From: Streptomyces lydicus
Lineage (GTDB): Bacteria; Actinomycetota; Actinomycetes; Streptomycetales; Streptomycetaceae
Reading direction: 5' to 3'
Length of the DNA stretch: 64,000 nucleotides
Assembly (NCBI RefSeq): GCF_004125265.1
Contig: NZ_RDTE01000003.1
Span: 3,658,001 to 3,722,000 of the forward strand
The position numbers and the translations under genes are program-made. The notes under the pieces are model-generated. The model searched no databases, was not told the DNA's origin, and saw only the letters and a list, made by a program, of their open reading frames with translations. Positions 7,987-16,506 of this stretch are shown one piece after another. The first letter of the stretch is position 1. Each line of letters begins with the position of its first letter.

Positions 7987-8631
7987 TCACTCCACCCGCA
8001 CCCCTATCTGGGCCGCGAACGCCGGGGCCAGATCGAGCAGTTGGGACGCGCTGATCACCGCACCCGACAGCCGGTCGATGCCCCGGGCGATATCCAGCGC
8101 GGCCGCACCCCGCAGATCGACGTCCTTCATCCGCGCCCCGGAGAAATCCGCCTGCGTCAGCGTGCAGTCGTCGAACGTCACCCGCTCCAGCTCCGCCCCC
8201 GCGAAGTCCGCCTCGACCAGCACACAGCCCTCGAAGGCGACATCCCGCAGCTTCGCCTTCCGCAGATTCGGGAAATCGATCTTCCCGCCGCGCACCACGA
8301 CGCGCTGCAGCACCGCACCGTGCAGCTGGGTCCCGCCGAGCCGGGCGTCCGACACCTCCACATCGCGCAGGGACGCCTGGGAGAGGTCCGTGCCGACGCC
8401 GCGTACGCCGCTCAGCACGCTGTCGATGATCCGTGCCCGGCTGAGCACGGTCTCGTCGAGCGCGCAGCGCCGCAGCGCACAGTCCAGGAAGCGCGCGCCG
8501 CGCGCCGACTGTCCGGCCCAGTCGGCGTCCGCGAACTCCAGCCCGTCGTAATCCCCCTCGGCCTCCAGCTCCCCGCCGTCGTACGCCGCCAGCTCCGGCA
8601 ACCGCACCTCGGGCCGCCGCACCACCCGCAC
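7987..8631 (-). CDS. Pentapeptide-repeat protein
   Basis: About 214 residues from the preferred GTG at 8631 (other GTGs at 8625 and 8622). The body is a run of A(D/N)LxX-type pentapeptides such as ARFLD CALRR CALDE, ADFAG AELER VTFDD and ADFSG ARMKD VDLRG. These fold as a right-handed quadrilateral beta-helix. Some family members mimic DNA and bind gyrase; this one cannot be assigned such a role from sequence. The C-terminal ~40 residues (SGAVISASQLLDLAPAFAAQIG) are the non-repeat cap often seen in Streptomyces homologues. The start is uncertain because the frame stays open far upstream. Confidence 0.78.
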   Translation of the reverse strand: MRVVRRPEVRLPELAAYDGGELEAEGDYDGLEFADADWAGQSARGARFLDCALRRCALDETVLSRARIIDSVLSGVRGVGTDLSQASLRDVEVSDARLGGTQLHGAVLQRVVVRGGKIDFPNLRKAKLRDVAFEGCVLVEADFAGAELERVTFDDCTLTQADFSGARMKDVDLRGAAALDIARGIDRLSGAVISASQLLDLAPAFAAQIGVRVE

Positions 8632-8891
8632 CGTCTCCTCACCGCGCCCTGCCACCGGGCCACCGCCTTCCTGCCGTCCGAGCCCGTCCGCCGTTCCGGT
8701 CCATGCCCGCCGTCCCGGCCGGGCCTGGGTTCCGGCCCGTGCCCGCCGTTGCGGTCCGCGCCCGGGTACCGGTCCACGCCTGCACACCCCATCGTGAACC
8801 ACACCACTGACAATGCACCCTGACCTGCGGAAATACCCGGCAGCCCGCGGCAGTAGCCCCGGCGGCAGGCCCCTGCCGCAGCCGCCGGCCC

Positions 8892-10007
8892 CTACCGCAC
8901 CACCGCCATCTCCCTGGCCGTCCCGTTCAGCCGCCGCCCGCCCGACTCCGTACACGTCACGATGTCCTCGATACGGACCCCGAACCGCCCCGGCAGATAG
9001 ATCCCCGGCTCGATCGAGAAGCACATCCCGGGCACCAGCGGCAGATGCTCGCCCTCCACCAGATACGGCGGCTCGTGCGTGGTGACCCCGATGCCGTGGC
9101 CGGTGCGGTGGATGAAGTACTCGCCGTACCCGGCGGCCTTGATGACCTTCCTGGCCACCCGGTCGATGTCCTGGCACGCGACGCCCGGCCGCACCGCCTC
9201 GAACGCCGCCTGCTGCGCCTCCCGCACGATGTCGTGCACCTTGCGCTCCTCGGCGCCCGGCTGCCCGACGTGCACGGTCCGCGAGGTGTCCGAACCGTAC
9301 CCGTCCTTGAGGCCGCCGAAGTCGAGCACGACCATGTCGCCGTCCTCGATGACCCGTTCCCCGGCCTCGTGGTGCGGATTGGCACCGTTGGGGCCCGACC
9401 CGACGACCGTGAAGTCCACCTGGCTGTGCCCGTGCTCGGTCAGCAGCCGCGCCAGGTCCGCCGCCACCTCCCGCTCCCGCCGGCCGCCGAAGCGCACCCC
9501 CAGGATCTCCTCGTACGTCGCATCCGCGGCGGCGCCGGCCGCGGCCAGCCGCGCCACCTCATGGGCGTCCTTGACCGCGCGCAGCATCGGCAGCGCCTCC
9601 GTCAGGGCCGTGTAGGCGGTCCCCGGCAGACACCGCTGCAGCCCCAGCAGATGCAATGCCCACGTCCCGTCGGACACCCCGTAACGCCCCTGCGGATCCA
9701 CCCACTTGGCAACCTCCGCGTACGGCTTTGACCCGTCGGTCCACCCCGACACCTCCATCGCCGGGGCCCCGGGCGAGCGCTCCGCGTCCGGATGCTCCAA
9801 TACGGGCACCAGCAGCCGCGAGCGCCGCCCCGGCTCGATCACCAGGGCGGTCAGCCGCTCGGTGGCCGCGGGCGGGCGGTAGCCGCACAGCCACACCAGA
9901 TCCGGACCCGGCGTCACGATCAGCCCGGCCAGCCCGGCATCGGCGGCGGCCCGGCCCGCCCGGTCCATCCGCCGCTCGTAGTCCTCGTGCGTCATCGAAG
10001 TCACCAT
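8892..10007 (-). CDS. pepP: M24-family Xaa-Pro aminopeptidase-like peptidase
   Basis: This 371-residue protein has two domains. The N-terminal creatinase-like domain (about 1-150) contains GLIVTPGPDLVWLCGY. The C-terminal pita-bread domain carries the metal ligands MVVLDFGGLKDGYGSDTSRT (two Asp), HRTGHGIGVTTHE (His), CFSIEPGIYLPGRFG (Glu) and VRIEDIV (Glu). Such enzymes release N-terminal residues before proline. Starts at 10007 and 9995 are both plausible; neither has a strong ribosome site. The neighbour on the left is a pentapeptide-repeat gene on the same strand, about 260 bases away across GC-rich filler. Confidence 0.85.
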   Translation of the reverse strand: MVTSMTHEDYERRMDRAGRAAADAGLAGLIVTPGPDLVWLCGYRPPAATERLTALVIEPGRRSRLLVPVLEHPDAERSPGAPAMEVSGWTDGSKPYAEVAKWVDPQGRYGVSDGTWALHLLGLQRCLPGTAYTALTEALPMLRAVKDAHEVARLAAAGAAADATYEEILGVRFGGRREREVAADLARLLTEHGHSQVDFTVVGSGPNGANPHHEAGERVIEDGDMVVLDFGGLKDGYGSDTSRTVHVGQPGAEERKVHDIVREAQQAAFEAVRPGVACQDIDRVARKVIKAAGYGEYFIHRTGHGIGVTTHEPPYLVEGEHLPLVPGMCFSIEPGIYLPGRFGVRIEDIVTCTESGGRRLNGTAREMAVVR

Positions 10008-10083
10008 GCCGGTGAACTTACGCCGGTGCGCCCCTTCCGGCCCGTCAAAAACCCTTTCCGGCGGGCCTCTTCCCCCTCCGCAC

Positions 10084-10205
10084 CTCCGGTTCACCCGGCG
10101 GTCCGCCCCTGGTCCCGGCCGTCCGCCCGGCGGGTCCCGGCCGTACGCCCCTGGTCCCGGCCGCCCGCTCCTGGTCCGGGTCGTCCGCCCCTGGTCGTCC
10201 CGGCG
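10084..10205. repeat. Degenerate CCCCTGGTCCCGGCCGT repeats
   Basis: Four to five imperfect copies of a unit like GTCCGCCCCTGGTCCCGGCC lie in the gap between the M24 peptidase and the reductase gene. They have no convincing coding frame and look like replication-slippage sequence. Confidence 0.6.
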
Positions 10206-10241
10206 GGCGCATCGCCGATCCGTCCGCCGGGCCTGCCCCGT

Positions 10242-11423
10242 TCACTCCGGCACCCGCTCGCCGATGCGACCGCGGTACGCGTGCAGGGCGCGTGCGCTGT
10301 TCCAGCCGAGTACGCCCACCACGCGGCCGCCCTCCTGGTAGAGCGCGACGAACCTGCCCGTCCGCGGATCGCCCTCGACACAGGTGACCCGGGCATCCGC
10401 GGGACACCGGCCGTGGAACTGGATCTTGGCGTCGTACTGGTCGGTCCAGCCGAACGGCACCGGCGCGTAGGGCACCGCGTCCTCAGGCCTGGCGAGGAGG
10501 TTCCTGGCGACGGCGAGGGCCTGGGTGGTGGCGTTGGTGCGCTGTTCGAGGCGGACGCGGCCGCCGGTGACCGGGTCCGGCCAGTTGGCGACGTCTCCTG
10601 CCGCGTAGACCCCGGGGGCGACGCGGCAGTGGCTGTCGCAGAGCACCCCGTCGCCCAGGGGGATCGTGGAGTCCGTCAGCCAGTCGGTGGCCGGCACCGA
10701 GCCGATCGCGACCACGACCACATCGGCGGGGAGCCGGGCGCCGTCGTCGAGCACCACCTCGGTGACCCGGCCGTTCCCGCCGGTCAGGCCGGCGACGCCG
10801 CGGCCCATCCGCAGCCGGACCCCGTGATCCTGGTGCAGACCGGCCACCAAGTTCCCCACCCAGGGGCCGACCTGCCCGGCCAGCGGGGTGGGCGCGATAT
10901 CGACGAGAGTGACGTCCAGTCCCAGCCCCCGTGCGGTGGCGGCGATCTCGCTGCCGAGGAATCCAGCGCCGATCACCACGACCCGCGGGCCGCCCAGCAA
11001 CTGCGCACGCAGCGTCAGGGCGTCGTCGAGCGTGCGCAGTACGTGCACCCCGGCCAGGTCGTGGCCGAAGGGCAGCCGACGGGGGCGCAGCCCGGTCGCG
11101 ATGACCAGGCCGTCGTAGCGCAGCCGGTCCCCGTCCTCCAGGGTGACGGTGCGGGCCGCCGTGTCCACGCCGGCCGCCCGGCAGCCCAGGCGCAGTTCGG
11201 CCTTCAGGCGCCCGAGGTCGGCGTCCTGGCGCAGCACGGTCGTCTCCGGTTCCCGCGCACCGGCCAGGACCTGCTTGGACAGCGGCGGCCGGTCGTAGGG
11301 CACCCGGGGTTCCTCGCCGACCATGGTCAGCGTCCCGGTGAAACCCTCGCGGCGCAGGGCCTCGGCCGTGGTGAGCCCCGCGGCCGAGGCGCCCACCACG
11401 ACGATCCGTTCCTTCTCGGGCAC
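10242..11423 (-). CDS. NAD(P)H:ferredoxin reductase (FAD-dependent)
   Basis: This 393-residue protein has a first dinucleotide fold at the N-terminus (IVVVGASAAGLTTAEALR), a second NAD(P) fold near the middle (VVVIGAGFLGSEIAA) and the FAD-contacting VYAAGDVANW. A C-terminal dimerisation domain follows. This is the rubredoxin/putidaredoxin-reductase type that passes electrons from NAD(P)H to a ferredoxin. The GTG at 11421-11423 overlaps the ferredoxin TAG stop, indicating translational coupling. With the ferredoxin and P450 upstream it forms a complete class I P450 electron chain. Confidence 0.9.
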   Translation of the reverse strand: MPEKERIVVVGASAAGLTTAEALRREGFTGTLTMVGEEPRVPYDRPPLSKQVLAGAREPETTVLRQDADLGRLKAELRLGCRAAGVDTAARTVTLEDGDRLRYDGLVIATGLRPRRLPFGHDLAGVHVLRTLDDALTLRAQLLGGPRVVVIGAGFLGSEIAATARGLGLDVTLVDIAPTPLAGQVGPWVGNLVAGLHQDHGVRLRMGRGVAGLTGGNGRVTEVVLDDGARLPADVVVVAIGSVPATDWLTDSTIPLGDGVLCDSHCRVAPGVYAAGDVANWPDPVTGGRVRLEQRTNATTQALAVARNLLARPEDAVPYAPVPFGWTDQYDAKIQFHGRCPADARVTCVEGDPRTGRFVALYQEGGRVVGVLGWNSARALHAYRGRIGERVPE

Positions 11424-11617
11424 TACTTCAGCACCTCGATGGCCAGCGCCGGGCAACGGGCCGCGGCGTCCTCCACCGCGGAGTGCTGCTCCTCGGGCGG
11501 CAGGGCGTCCAGGAGGACGACGATGCCGTCGTCCTCCCGCTGGTCGAAGACCTGGTCAGCGGCCAGCACGCACTGGCCCGCGCCGACGCACTTGTCCTCG
11601 TCGATGATGACCTTCAT
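11423..11617 (-). CDS. Small 3Fe-4S-type ferredoxin, P450 partner
   Basis: This is a 64-residue acidic ferredoxin. It has the cluster pattern C10-VGAGQ-C16 near the N-terminus and a C-terminal ARCPALAI cysteine. Three cysteines with a non-Cys second position indicate a [3Fe-4S] cluster, typical of Streptomyces P450 ferredoxins of the CYP105 type. It lies 63 bases downstream of the P450 gene and overlaps the reductase gene, so all three are probably one transcript. Confidence 0.9.
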   Translation of the reverse strand: MKVIIDEDKCVGAGQCVLAADQVFDQREDDGIVVLLDALPPEEQHSAVEDAAARCPALAIEVLK

Positions 11618-11680
11618 CGGGATTCCTCTTCTTCCGTTTCTTCCGTGGACGGGGTGCCCGGGTGGCGGCCGGGGCGCCGG

Positions 11681-12898
11681 CTACCAGGTCACGGGCAGCG
11701 CGTGGACGCCGTAGATGAGCATGTCGTCGCGCATCGGCACCTCCTTCGCCGGTACGGCCAGCCGCAGGGAGGGGAACCGGTCGAAGAGGGCGGACAGCGC
11801 GGCCTTCATCTCCACCCGGGCCAGCTGCTGGCCGATGCACTGGTGGGCGCCGTGCCCGAAGGCCAGGTGCGGGCTGTAGGGCCGCTGCACGTCCAACTGG
11901 TCGGGGTCGCCGGTGAACTGGTCGGCGTCGCGGTTTCCCGAGGTCAGGGAGGCGAGCACCGTGGTGCCGGCCTCGATGCGGTGGCCGTCCAGCTCCAGGT
12001 CCTCGCGCACCACACGGCGCAGACCGAACTGGATGATCGTCAGGTAGCGGAGCAGTTCCTCGACGGCGTTGTCCCAGAGCGAGGCGTCCGCGCGCAGCGC
12101 CGCCAGCTGGTCGGGGTGGTGCAGCAGGCACATGGTGCCCAGCGCGATCATGTTCGCCGTCGTCTCGTGCCCGGCGAGCAGCAACAGCGCGCCGACGCCC
12201 GCCATTTCCTCGTCGCTGAGCCGGCCGTCCTGCACCAGGCCGCTGAGGATGTCGTCGGTGGGGTGGGCACGCTTGGCCTGGACCAGTTCGTGGATGTGCT
12301 GGTTCATCGCCAGGTGCGCCTGCTGGACCTGCTCCTGACTGGCGTCCAGCCGGAGCATGTTGCCCGAATTCCGCTGGAAGTCCGCACGGTCCGCGTACGG
12401 CACCCCCAGCAGCTCGCAGATCACCAGCGAGGGGATGGGCAGGGCGAAGTCCCGGAGGAGGTCGACCGGCTGCTCGGCGGACGCCATGGCGTCCAGGTGC
12501 TCGGCGACGATCCGTTCCACCGCGGGTGCCAGCTGCCGCATCCGGCGCACCGTGAACTGGCCGGTGAGCAGCCGGCGGATCCGGGTGTGCTCCGGGCCGT
12601 CCATCATGATGAACATCCCCGGCGGGGGCGGCGGCACCGGTGTGCCGGTGGGCGCGAAGGCGTCGGTGCGCGCGGGCCGGCGGTTCGCGCCGAACCGCTG
12701 GTCGGCCAGCACCGTCCGTACGTCGGCGTGCCGGCTGACCAGCCACCCGTCCGTCCCGTCCGGGAAGGTCACCGGCGTGATCGGGGCCTCTTCACGCAGC
12801 GTCCGGTACCCCTCGGGCGGGCTGAACGGGCAGGTCCGCTGGGTGGGCTGGGTCCGGGTGTCGGGCCGGGGCCGGGTAGTGGGCTGGGTGTCGGTCAT
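11681..12898 (-). CDS. Cytochrome P450, CYP105-like
   Basis: This 405-residue soluble P450 has every signature intact: AGHETT in the I helix (about 242-247), ExxR (E281-LL-R284), and the haem loop FGHGAHQCIG with Cys354 as the iron ligand. The I-helix sequence LLLLAGHETTANMIALG is typical of CYP105-type bacterial enzymes, which hydroxylate diverse small molecules. The Pro-rich stretch PVPPPPPGM at about 88-95 sits in the B-C loop region that shapes the substrate pocket. Its ATG overlaps the stop of the DUF3159 gene by 4 bases. The substrate is unknown. Confidence 0.92.
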   Translation of the reverse strand: MTDTQPTTRPRPDTRTQPTQRTCPFSPPEGYRTLREEAPITPVTFPDGTDGWLVSRHADVRTVLADQRFGANRRPARTDAFAPTGTPVPPPPPGMFIMMDGPEHTRIRRLLTGQFTVRRMRQLAPAVERIVAEHLDAMASAEQPVDLLRDFALPIPSLVICELLGVPYADRADFQRNSGNMLRLDASQEQVQQAHLAMNQHIHELVQAKRAHPTDDILSGLVQDGRLSDEEMAGVGALLLLAGHETTANMIALGTMCLLHHPDQLAALRADASLWDNAVEELLRYLTIIQFGLRRVVREDLELDGHRIEAGTTVLASLTSGNRDADQFTGDPDQLDVQRPYSPHLAFGHGAHQCIGQQLARVEMKAALSALFDRFPSLRLAVPAKEVPMRDDMLIYGVHALPVTW

Positions 12899-13698
12899 CG
12901 GACGGTCCTTTCCATGGGGGATGCCGGGTGGGTGGGGTGTTTGGGGTGTGTGAGGTGTGTGGGGTCACCGGGGCGTGCCGGGCCGGCGGGGCGTGCCGGG
13001 CCGGCGTTCAGGTCGGCGTCCGCGCTCAGGTAGGCCTCCGCGCTGACGTCGCCGTCCGCGCGGAGGCCGGCATCGCAGCGGTGGCCACCGAGGGCGCGCA
13101 GATAGACCCGCCAGCCCAGCAGGGCGCCGAGCGCGAAGACGAGTGGCCCGAAGACATCGACCGAGCCGAGGGCGACGGCCTGGCCGGACAGGAACAGCGG
13201 GAGCTGGACGGTCAGCATCAGGACGTTCCCCGTGAAGAGGACGAGGCTGCCCCTGGCGAAGGCCCGGCGGCGCACCGCGCAGCGGCGCCACGCCGTCCGC
13301 TCGCCCGTGACCAGCCCCACCATCACCCCCAGCGGCGGCCATCCGAGGAGGATCAGCACCGGTGCCGCCACGGCCATCGCGCAGTGCAGCACCAGGTGCG
13401 GGAGGAAGAAGCTGGTGGCCTGCCCGGTCCGTGCGGCCAACGCGCCCTGGACACAGACGAGGCCGAGGATCGCCAGCGCACGCCCCACGGGCTCCCTGCG
13501 CACCAGCCGGTGGACGAAGGCCCCGGCCCCGGCCGTGAAGGCGAGCGTCAGCGCGATGCCGAGCCGGTGGGTGAGGGCGAAGGTCAGGGTGAATCCGAAG
13601 ACGGGCGCGATATCGATCACGGTGCCGCGCAGCCGGCTCCGCACTGCGGTCCGGACGGCATCCACACCGCCGGCTTCCTCCTGTGCGGCAGGGTCCAC
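12895..13698 (-). CDS. DUF3159-like integral membrane protein
   Basis: This 267-residue protein has five or six hydrophobic helices. The pattern ARTGQATSFFLPHLVLH ... TGERTAWRRCAVRRRAF ... VQLPLFLSGQAVALG resembles DUF3159, a distant relative of the septation protein IspZ family. The C-terminal ~45 residues are a low-complexity tail of PARPAG and HPTHP repeats. The start is a GTG at 13698. It overlaps the P450 gene by 4 bases (ATGA) and so is the first gene of a four-gene coupled operon. Its role beside the P450 is unknown. Confidence 0.72.
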   Translation of the reverse strand: MDPAAQEEAGGVDAVRTAVRSRLRGTVIDIAPVFGFTLTFALTHRLGIALTLAFTAGAGAFVHRLVRREPVGRALAILGLVCVQGALAARTGQATSFFLPHLVLHCAMAVAAPVLILLGWPPLGVMVGLVTGERTAWRRCAVRRRAFARGSLVLFTGNVLMLTVQLPLFLSGQAVALGSVDVFGPLVFALGALLGWRVYLRALGGHRCDAGLRADGDVSAEAYLSADADLNAGPARPAGPARPGDPTHLTHPKHPTHPASPMERTVR

Positions 13699-13875
13699 GG
13701 GCTCTCCAGGCTTCTCGGCGGACGGTGCTCTTTCCGGTGTCGTGGCACAAGAGAAACCGCCCTCGCTGACCCGCCGCGGTCAGCAACCTGACCGTTGCCT
13801 GACAGCCTCCGCGGGCCGGGGTAACGTCTGCCGCGCCGGGGACCGGGAGCGGGACCGAGGCCAGGGTCAAGGGCC

Positions 13876-13950
13876 GCGGAACCGATGGCCGCGGAACCGA
13901 TGGCCGGTGAACCGCCGGCCGGTGAACCGCCGGCCAGGGAACCGGCGGCC
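13876..13950. repeat. Five tandem 15-base units
   Basis: Units of 15 bases of the form GSBGAACCGVYGGCC run from 13876 to 13950, just upstream of the response regulator gene. They are in frame with it and would encode repeated EPPAG-like pentapeptides if translation began earlier, but no good start precedes them. Confidence 0.8.
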
Positions 13951-13998
13951 GGGACGACTCGTTGTCGTCACAGACTCCGAGACCGATTGGTGCCCGCC

Positions 13999-14727
13999 AT
14001 GCCCTCCGCCTCGCCGACGAGTGACGCACCGTTGCCCCGGGGGACGGGCCAACGGCTGCTCGTCGTGGATGACGACCCGCGGATGGCGGAGCTGCTGGAG
14101 ACCACCCTGGGCCTCGCGGGCTACACGGTGGCGACCGCGGGCTGCGGTGCCCAGGCCCTGAGCGCGTACGAGGCGCAGCCCCCGGACCTGCTGGTGCTGG
14201 ACGTCATGCTGCCCGACATGGACGGTTTCCGCCTGTGCCGGCGGCTGGTGGAGAACGGCGCGCGGCTGCCGGTGCTGTTCCTGACCGCGCGCGATTCCGT
14301 CGAGGACCGGGTGACGGGCTTCGCCATGGGCGCGGACGATTACCTCACCAAGCCCTTCAGCCTTCCCGAACTGCTGGCCAGGGTGCACGCCTTGCTGCGG
14401 CGGGCCGGCCGGTGCGCGGAGGAGAGCCCGCTGCTGCGCTTCGCCGACCTGAGCGTGGACGAGCGCAGCCGCCGGGTGCGCCGCGGGGACCGGCTGATAG
14501 CGCTGTCACCGACCGAGTACAAGCTGCTGCGTTACCTGCTCATCAATGCCGACCAGGTGATGTCGAAAGAGCAGATCATGGACCACGTCTGGCAGCACCG
14601 CTTCGGAGCGGGCGTCGTCGAGAAGCTGGTGTCCCGGCTGCGGGCGAAGGTGGACGACCGGTCCCCCGCCCTGATCCACACGATGCGCGGTTTCGGCTAC
14701 AGCCTGCGCCTGCCCGGAGGCGGCTGA
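13999..14727 (+). CDS. OmpR/PhoB-family response regulator
   Basis: This 242-residue protein has an N-terminal receiver domain. It carries the acidic pocket VVDDD (about 22-26), phospho-acceptor D68 in LVLDVMLPD, and K118 in DYLTKPF. The C-terminal winged-helix DNA-binding domain follows, with LSPTEYKLLRYLLINADQVMSKEQI and LRAKVDDRSPALIHTMRGFGYSLR. The ATG at 13999 gives the usual length. It is followed after one base by its sensor kinase, so the pair is one operon. The target genes are not evident. The divergent neighbour is the DUF3159-P450 operon. Confidence 0.92.
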   Translation: MPSASPTSDAPLPRGTGQRLLVVDDDPRMAELLETTLGLAGYTVATAGCGAQALSAYEAQPPDLLVLDVMLPDMDGFRLCRRLVENGARLPVLFLTARDSVEDRVTGFAMGADDYLTKPFSLPELLARVHALLRRAGRCAEESPLLRFADLSVDERSRRVRRGDRLIALSPTEYKLLRYLLINADQVMSKEQIMDHVWQHRFGAGVVEKLVSRLRAKVDDRSPALIHTMRGFGYSLRLPGGG

Positions 14728-14728
14728 G

Positions 14729-16162
14729 GTGGCCGCCGCCTGGCGCGGCTCCCTGCGGGCACGGCTGATGATCGGGGTCGTCCTGCTGGCGGCCGGGGGC
14801 ATGGTGGCCGTCAACGCGGTGTCGCTGATCGGGCTGCGCCTCAACCTCATCGATGTCGCCGACGCCACGCTCGCCAAGGCCCGCACCACCGTGCAGCAGC
14901 GGCTGAACGACCAGGCGACCCCGGTCAACTCGGCCGGCCTCAACTCCCTCATCCCCGACGGCGTGTACGTCGCGCTGGCCGACGACCACGGCAAGGTGGT
15001 CGCCCAGACCCCGTCACGAGACCTCAACGGGCAGCACCGCGCCCGCCCCGACCTGCCGTCGCCGGTCCCGGACAGCTTCGCCGACCAGCCCCTCACCCTG
15101 TCGGCGAAGGGAGCACCGGTGCCCCGCTACCGCGTCCTGAGCTTCCCCGTCGGCCCGTCCGCCACGGTCCGGCCCGCGCCCGGCGCACCGCCCGAGCGGT
15201 TCAGCACGGTCGTGGTCGCCAAGAGCCTCCAGCCGGCCGAGGACGTCGTCTACTGGCTGATCGGCGCCGATGCCGCCGCCACGCTGGCCGCGCTCGGCGG
15301 CATCGTGCTCCTCAGCCGTGGCGTACTCCGCGTGGGCCTGCGGCCGTTGCGCGACATGGCCGCCACCGCGACGGCCGTCGCCGACGGCGACATCGACCAG
15401 CGCATCGAGGTCGCCCGGCGCCACTCCGAGGTGGGAGAGGTCGCCACCGCCCTCAACCGGGCGTTCGACGAACGGCAGCGGTCCGAGGAACAGCTGCGGC
15501 AGTTCGTGGCCAACGCCTCGCACGAACTGCGCACCCCGCTGACCACGATCCGCGGCTGGGCGCAACTGCATCTGCACGGTCTGGCCCAGGATCCCGAGCT
15601 CATCGAGCGGGCGATGACGCGCATCGAGGGCGAGGCGGCCCGGATGCACGCCACGGTCGAAGAGCTGCTGCTGCTCGCCCGGCTCGACCAGGGCCGCCCG
15701 CTCGCCGGCGCACCGGTGAACCTCGGCACGCTCGTCGAGGACGCCGTCGGCGATGCCCGGGTCCGCGACCCCGGCAAGCCGGTCGCCGTCGAGGTGGCGG
15801 GCGAGGTCTTCGCCTGCGGCGACGAGGACCGGCTCCGGCAGGTCCTGCAGAACCTCCTGGGCAACGCGCTGCGCTACACCCCGCCGGGCACGCCGATAGC
15901 GGTGGGCGCGCGTGCGCTGCCCGGCGACACGGTGGAGCTGACGGTCCGCGACCAGGGCCCCGGTATGCCCCCCGAGACCGCCGAGCGCATCTTCGAACGC
16001 TTCTACCGCGGCGAGGAGTCCCGCGACCCGGCCGCCGGCGGCACGGGCCTGGGCCTGAGCATCGTCAAGTCGATCGCCGAGGCACACGGCGGCACGGTCA
16101 CGGTCCGCACCGCACCGGGCAAGGGCAGCACCTTCACCGTCACGCTGCCTGCGCCACGGTGA
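14729..16162 (+). CDS. Membrane sensor histidine kinase
   Basis: This 477-residue kinase begins with GTG, one base after the response regulator stop. One transmembrane helix lies at about 13-36, an extracytoplasmic sensor of about 130 residues follows, and a second helix lies at about 172-197. A HAMP linker leads to the dimerisation domain with H265 in NASHELRTPLTTIRGW. The ATPase domain has N-box NLLGNALRY, DQGPGMP and GTGLGLSIVK. It autophosphorylates on H265 and should transfer phosphate to the adjacent regulator. The sensor is not a known ligand domain. Confidence 0.92.
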   Translation: MAAAWRGSLRARLMIGVVLLAAGGMVAVNAVSLIGLRLNLIDVADATLAKARTTVQQRLNDQATPVNSAGLNSLIPDGVYVALADDHGKVVAQTPSRDLNGQHRARPDLPSPVPDSFADQPLTLSAKGAPVPRYRVLSFPVGPSATVRPAPGAPPERFSTVVVAKSLQPAEDVVYWLIGADAAATLAALGGIVLLSRGVLRVGLRPLRDMAATATAVADGDIDQRIEVARRHSEVGEVATALNRAFDERQRSEEQLRQFVANASHELRTPLTTIRGWAQLHLHGLAQDPELIERAMTRIEGEAARMHATVEELLLLARLDQGRPLAGAPVNLGTLVEDAVGDARVRDPGKPVAVEVAGEVFACGDEDRLRQVLQNLLGNALRYTPPGTPIAVGARALPGDTVELTVRDQGPGMPPETAERIFERFYRGEESRDPAAGGTGLGLSIVKSIAEAHGGTVTVRTAPGKGSTFTVTLPAPR

Positions 16163-16189
16163 GCGTCCCGAAGGACGTGCCTGTCGAGC

Positions 16190-16432
16190 GGGCAGAAGCC
16201 GGTACTGATCTGGGCGGATGTGGCCTACGCCGTGGCCTTCGGCAGCATGCCCGCCGCCTAGTTCCTGCACCTCCTCACCGTGGCCCAACTGCTCGTGGTG
16301 GCACTGTTGGTGAGCCCGGCCGGCGTCTTCTTCGACGTGGCGCACGGCAGCGTGCTGCCCTATGTGCTGCCCCGGCGCCGGGGCTCCCCCCTGTGCCGCT
16401 ACCGCACCCTCCCCGCCGAGTGGGAGGTCTGA
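16190..16432 (+). pseudogene. Internal fragment of an MFS exporter, with an in-frame stop
   Basis: The frame from about 16190 to the TGA at 16430 reads LIWADVAYAVAFGSMPAA, then a TAG at 16259-16261, then FLHLLTVAQLLVVALLV and FFDVAHGSVLP. This matches an internal segment of enterobactin-exporter-type MFS proteins, whose conserved text is roughly VFFDVAYQSYLP. No start and no remaining helices are present. It lies just after the histidine kinase, and codon bias is still good, so the loss may be recent. Confidence 0.55.
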
Positions 16433-16506
16433 TCCCCGGCATCAGCTCCCGAAGGGGACCATCCCAACGGCTCCCGGACGAATCTTCCGCTCCGTCCCCA
16501 CACCGG

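Noticed and set aside
13885..13998. N-terminal extension of the response regulator through the 15-base repeats
   Set aside because: It would add a low-complexity repeat not found in OmpR-type regulators and has no ribosome site.
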